From NCBI GenBank assembly GCA_964510575.1, contig CAZECN010000002.1, positions 1-64,000 on the forward strand: DNA of 64,000 bases, read 5' to 3'. Position numbers and translations under genes: made by a program. Position 1 is the first letter of the stretch. Each line of letters opens with the position of its first letter. The notes below the pieces were generated by a model, which saw nothing but the letters and a program-made list of their open reading frames with translations, had not been told where the DNA came from and did not search any database. This document shows positions 61,727 through 64,000 of this stretch, piece by piece. The stretch comes from CALKYB01 sp964510575. Its GTDB lineage: Bacteria; Bdellovibrionota_C; UBA2361; SZUA-149; CALKYB01.

Positions 61727-61756
61727 TAAAATACTCGACCAGGAGTGAGTATTTTA
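61727..61756. terminator. Perfect AT-rich hairpin at the end of the renalase-like gene
   Basis: TAAAATACTC (61727-61736) pairs perfectly with GAGTATTTTA (61747-61756) around a 10-base loop, overlapping the stop codon of the minus-strand gene. It has no long U-tract, so its terminator strength is doubtful. Confidence 0.35.
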
Positions 61757-62737
61757 GGTAAGTGAAAGAATTGATTGGACTATTTTTACCGCCGCCAATC
61801 CAGAATTCCAAGCTGCCTCAGCCTGAACCCCTACATTGGAAAAGGCCTCCCCGGCCAGAATAATTGGATGCTGGGCATCTATCACAACTGGCTTCTCAAA
61901 AGGGGTGTTTTTAATGGTTGAGTATCTCCAGCGATGAGTTTGAATTTGGTAGTCCTTTGAGCCTAAGAATTTTTCCACTTCTTGGTTAACCACTGCATCT
62001 CGCTTTTCTTGAGGAAGCTCGAAATGCTCGTCACTAAACTCTTCTGAGAAATGAAAGGTCAGGGCGGGAAGTCCGGTTTTTCTCTGTTTGAGCTGGTTAT
62101 CAAATACTTTTTTGATATTTGAATTTGGCTCGAAAATAATACCGCTATTGTCTTGGCTCTGGCTGCCTTCTAATTTGAAGTCAAAGTTGGCTAAGACCAG
62201 CGCAGCCAGACACTTCTCATACTTCACACCTGCTAAGTCTTGTTCAATCTGCTTGGTGTCTATATCGGGGCTATTAGCCAGAAGTTCAATGGTTTGAGGA
62301 GCGGGGCTGGTTAAAACAAGGGCCTTCGAGCTATAGGTCTTGCCGGACTCAGAATGTAGGGTAAGGCCTTCGTTGCTAGTTGATATCTTAATTACTCTTT
62401 GCTGAAGCTCAGTATTGAAATTCTTAGCCAATTGTTTGGGTAGGGCACTAATTCCTGAGTTGGCACAGTAATATTGAGTGCCGTCTTTTTTATAGTAATC
62501 TAGAAGCACCCCTTCCTTATGCCAGCTGATTAGTTGGGATTTGAAAGGTTCCTCTTTAGCAAAGAGAGCCACCGCACCATGGTCGAGTCGTTTGTCTTCA
62601 AATCTACGTGTACAAAGTCTGCCACCTGGGCCTCGGGCTTTATCAATAAGGAGTAGTTCTTTGGCTAATTCAGGTAACTGAGTTGCGATACAAAGACCTG
62701 AAAGGCCGCAGCCCACAATATTTAATCTAGTGTTCAA
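61754..62737 (-). CDS. FAD-dependent oxidoreductase, renalase-like
   Basis: The 327-residue protein has an N-terminal Rossmann dinucleotide motif LNIVGCGLSGLCIATQL (GxGxSG) and the flavin signature KARGPGGRLCTRRFEDKRLDHGAVALFAK, then C-terminal VIDAQHPIILAGEAFSNVGVQAEAAWNSGLAAVKIV. The GGR-x-x-TRR and DHGA pattern is that of the renalase/amine-oxidase-like family of bacteria. Substrate unknown. It is a single gene between the rfb cluster and a repeat-rich region. Its promoter lies in that region. Confidence 0.8.
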   Translation of the reverse strand: MNTRLNIVGCGLSGLCIATQLPELAKELLLIDKARGPGGRLCTRRFEDKRLDHGAVALFAKEEPFKSQLISWHKEGVLLDYYKKDGTQYYCANSGISALPKQLAKNFNTELQQRVIKISTSNEGLTLHSESGKTYSSKALVLTSPAPQTIELLANSPDIDTKQIEQDLAGVKYEKCLAALVLANFDFKLEGSQSQDNSGIIFEPNSNIKKVFDNQLKQRKTGLPALTFHFSEEFSDEHFELPQEKRDAVVNQEVEKFLGSKDYQIQTHRWRYSTIKNTPFEKPVVIDAQHPIILAGEAFSNVGVQAEAAWNSGLAAVKIVQSILSLT

Positions 62738-62744
62738 TTTGCTG

Positions 62745-62801
62745 ATATACTCAACCTACTATAAATATCGTCTCGAAGAGATATTGCAGAGTTGAGTATA
62801 T
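62745..62801. repeat. Nested inverted repeat, outer arms ATATACTCAAC/GTTGAGTATAT
   Basis: The arms at 62745-62755 and 62791-62801 are perfectly complementary. Inside them AATATC(G)TCT and AGAGATATT (62764-62785) form a second stem round a CGA loop. A third copy of the right arm is at 62957-62967. Confidence 0.7.
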
Positions 62802-62831
62802 ATGCCATGCGTAAGCATGGCCAGAGGACAG

Positions 62832-63051
62832 ATACTGCGTCCAAAACTCAGTAAAACGCGACCAGCGTTTTTACCATACGGGCTCTATAAACTTCTGTTT
62901 CCCTGTAAAATATGAAATTCGACAAGACCTAAAGGTCTTGAAAAGCATATTCGGAGGTTGAGTATATGGTTTTTTGGCCTCGCTTGCGCTCAGCTTATAC
63001 TGCGTCTAGGCTAAAAAGAGGAAAAGACGAAATTTCAAGTGGACGCAGTAT
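62832..63051. repeat. Repeat ATACTGCGTC (three copies) and three hairpins
   Basis: ATACTGCGTC lies at 62832-62841 and 62997-63006, and its inverse GACGCAGTAT at 63042-63051, so the last two can form a long-loop stem. Between them are GTAAAACGC/GCGTTTTTAC (62851-62874) and the perfect CAAGACCT-AA-AGGTCTTG (62923-62940). Just before is CCATGC-GTAA-GCATGG (62805-62820). Confidence 0.65.
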
Positions 63052-63214
63052 ATTTCCAAAAATTAGCTGTTATAACACTTAGTTGCTTGAAATCACTTAT
63101 GAAAATGACCTCGTTGCAATGTCACGCCCTGAGTTCTACTGGCCATAACAATAGTAAGAGTTTCAACAGAAATCCACACTCTCAGCTTAGGCAGTGAGAA
63201 TCTAGAGGTTTTAC

Positions 63215-63643
63215 ATGTTTTCAAAGTTGCAGGAGAAAATCCTGACCGCTTCAATTAGAGTTTACTTCAGCCCGGTCTTGTTACCTTGCCTACTGTTTAC
63301 AATGGCAGTGCTAGGTGTCAGCGCAGTAGCTGAGGCTCAAACTGTTCAATTCGAACCTGTGCCAGACGACTGGTTTATGTTCGGTTACTGCAGAATTATC
63401 GCTTTAAGTGTTGGGTCTTTTGGAGCTTTGGTGATGGTTGTTGCTGGAATTGTAGCGATCATGAGTGCTGCTAGTGGAAACTATAGAACATCAATGGCCG
63501 TTCTGATGGTAGCAACGGGAGCGTTTATTCTAGAGAATTTAATAGACCTCTTCTTCAACCTAGACTTTGAGTGTGTGATCGGTAATGGCAATGGCGGCGG
63601 TGGTGGTGGCGGTGACTTTCTTCTTATTGATTTGGAAAACTAA
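63215..63643 (+). CDS. Small two-TM secretion-type protein (VirB2/TrbC- or IcmD-like)
   Basis: The 142-residue protein has a long signal peptide cut near AVAEA (about residue 41), then a short mature protein with two hydrophobic helices (about 59-82 and 90-111) separated by the polar loop SGNYRTSM, and a Gly-rich tail GNGNGGGGGGGDF. The topology and size are those of T4SS pilins (VirB2) and of the small IVB proteins IcmD/TraQ. GAGG with a T-rich spacer precedes the ATG, as for the secretion genes at the start of the window. I infer it begins a further secretion gene cluster that continues past the window. Confidence 0.55.
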   Translation: MFSKLQEKILTASIRVYFSPVLLPCLLFTMAVLGVSAVAEAQTVQFEPVPDDWFMFGYCRIIALSVGSFGALVMVVAGIVAIMSAASGNYRTSMAVLMVATGAFILENLIDLFFNLDFECVIGNGNGGGGGGGDFLLIDLEN

Positions 63644-63662
63644 ATTCTCGGTAAAAGATAGA

Positions 63663-63983
63663 ATGAAAAAGATTTTAATATTTGCAGCAGTGCTTTTTGT
63701 TTTTCCAATGGCATATTTTTCGTTGATGCCAGATTATAGTCTAGCATCAGAGCAAGGCGAAATGAGCTTATTTGTTGGAAATGAGCGTAGTGGTCGTCTG
63801 TCGAATCCTGATATTCCTTGGTGGCAGAGCTTTGTTTGTTTTGGTTACCAGAAGTCTACATTGTGTCCAGACGTTCCTTTACACCCTATAGAAGAAGCCA
63901 AGAAATCAGCTGGCATGGCTGTTAGTAAGGGTAAAACACCTAAAAGGAATGTCACTATGAGGCTAGAAGACATAGTACGTTAG
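63663..63983 (+). CDS. Small exported protein following the pilin-like gene
   Basis: ATG 63663 begins a signal peptide (MKKILIFAAVLFVFPMAYFS, cut possibly after residue 28, SLAS). A longer in-frame reading from 63585 runs inside the previous gene and is unlikely. The 106-residue protein has a mature part with PWWQSFVCFGYQKSTLCPDVPLHP (two Cys about 9 residues apart) and a basic tail. No family is recognised. It starts 19 bp after the previous stop, so it is co-transcribed with it. Confidence 0.55.
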   Translation: MKKILIFAAVLFVFPMAYFSLMPDYSLASEQGEMSLFVGNERSGRLSNPDIPWWQSFVCFGYQKSTLCPDVPLHPIEEAKKSAGMAVSKGKTPKRNVTMRLEDIVR

Positions 63984-64000
63984 GAAAGTTCTCGCAGTTT

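Larger units (their letters stand above)
62738..63214. other. Hairpin- and repeat-rich intergenic region
   Basis: This 477-bp gap has no credible gene. Its first 320 bp hold interleaved copies of two short repeats (GTTGAGTATAT and ATACTGCGTC) in both orientations and at least five hairpins. The rest is ordinary AT-rich DNA leading to the ribosome site GAGG of the next gene. See the separate repeat entries. Confidence 0.6.

Noticed and set aside
62738..63060. CRISPR array
   Set aside because: The repeats are short, in both orientations and unevenly spaced, with no cas genes nearby.

Overview
The window is a moderately AT-rich chromosomal or chromid segment from a Gram-negative, respiring bacterium. 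Lipoproteins, a PEP-CTERM protein, dTDP-rhamnose genes and an O-antigen-type ABC exporter imply an outer membrane. Classical menaquinone genes (menD, B, E, I, A, C and menG/ubiE) and the heme O/heme A synthases ctaB and ctaA imply a menaquinone chain ending in a heme-copper oxidase. I cannot name the phylum. A 'deltaproteobacterial-grade' lineage such as Bdellovibrionota/Oligoflexia is plausible but not established.

Layout. (1) 2-17,654: a divergent Dot/Icm-like (type IVB, IncI-Tra-like) secretion locus. A long minus-strand run carries M23 peptidase, SH3 protein, PH-like membrane protein, small lipoproteins, DotO/IcmB ATPase, DotD-like, DotG, DotH, two DotI paralogs, a small two-TM protein and a coiled-coil exported protein. 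Divergent from it are a DotM-like gene, a DotL-like coupling ATPase with a long disordered tail, and a small orphan gene. (2) 17,655-24,709: structured intergenic DNA, a decayed gene fragment, menG/ubiE, ppx and ppk. (3) 24,767-33,314: menE-menB-menD divergent from menI-menA-menC, then ctaB-ctaA. (4) 33,529-43,653: orphan ParA, sugar transferase, asnS, PEP-CTERM protein, GPH symporter, Wzm/Wzt-like exporter and a lipoprotein. (5) 43,687-47,962: a plasmid-like replication and partition module with an RPA-family initiator, an iteron array of about 22-bp period, ParA, ParB and two parS-like palindromes. (6) 47,969-62,737: polyprenyl synthase, a sigma-54 activator with a degenerate receiver, galU, a giant AddB-AddA fusion, acyl-CoA dehydrogenase, rfbC-rfbA-rfbB and a renalase-like oxidoreductase. 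(7) 62,738-64,000: a repeat- and hairpin-rich intergenic region, then a VirB2/IcmD-like small membrane protein and an exported protein, probably more secretion genes.

The most interesting points are the RPA-initiator/iteron/ParABS module embedded among housekeeping genes, the parS-like palindrome TGTCCCACGGTGGGACA, the divergent T4BSS with unassigned accessory genes, and the single-chain AddB-AddA protein that keeps only the AddB-side nuclease and seems to have lost the iron-sulphur cysteines. Family assignments come from reading motifs; no database search was run.
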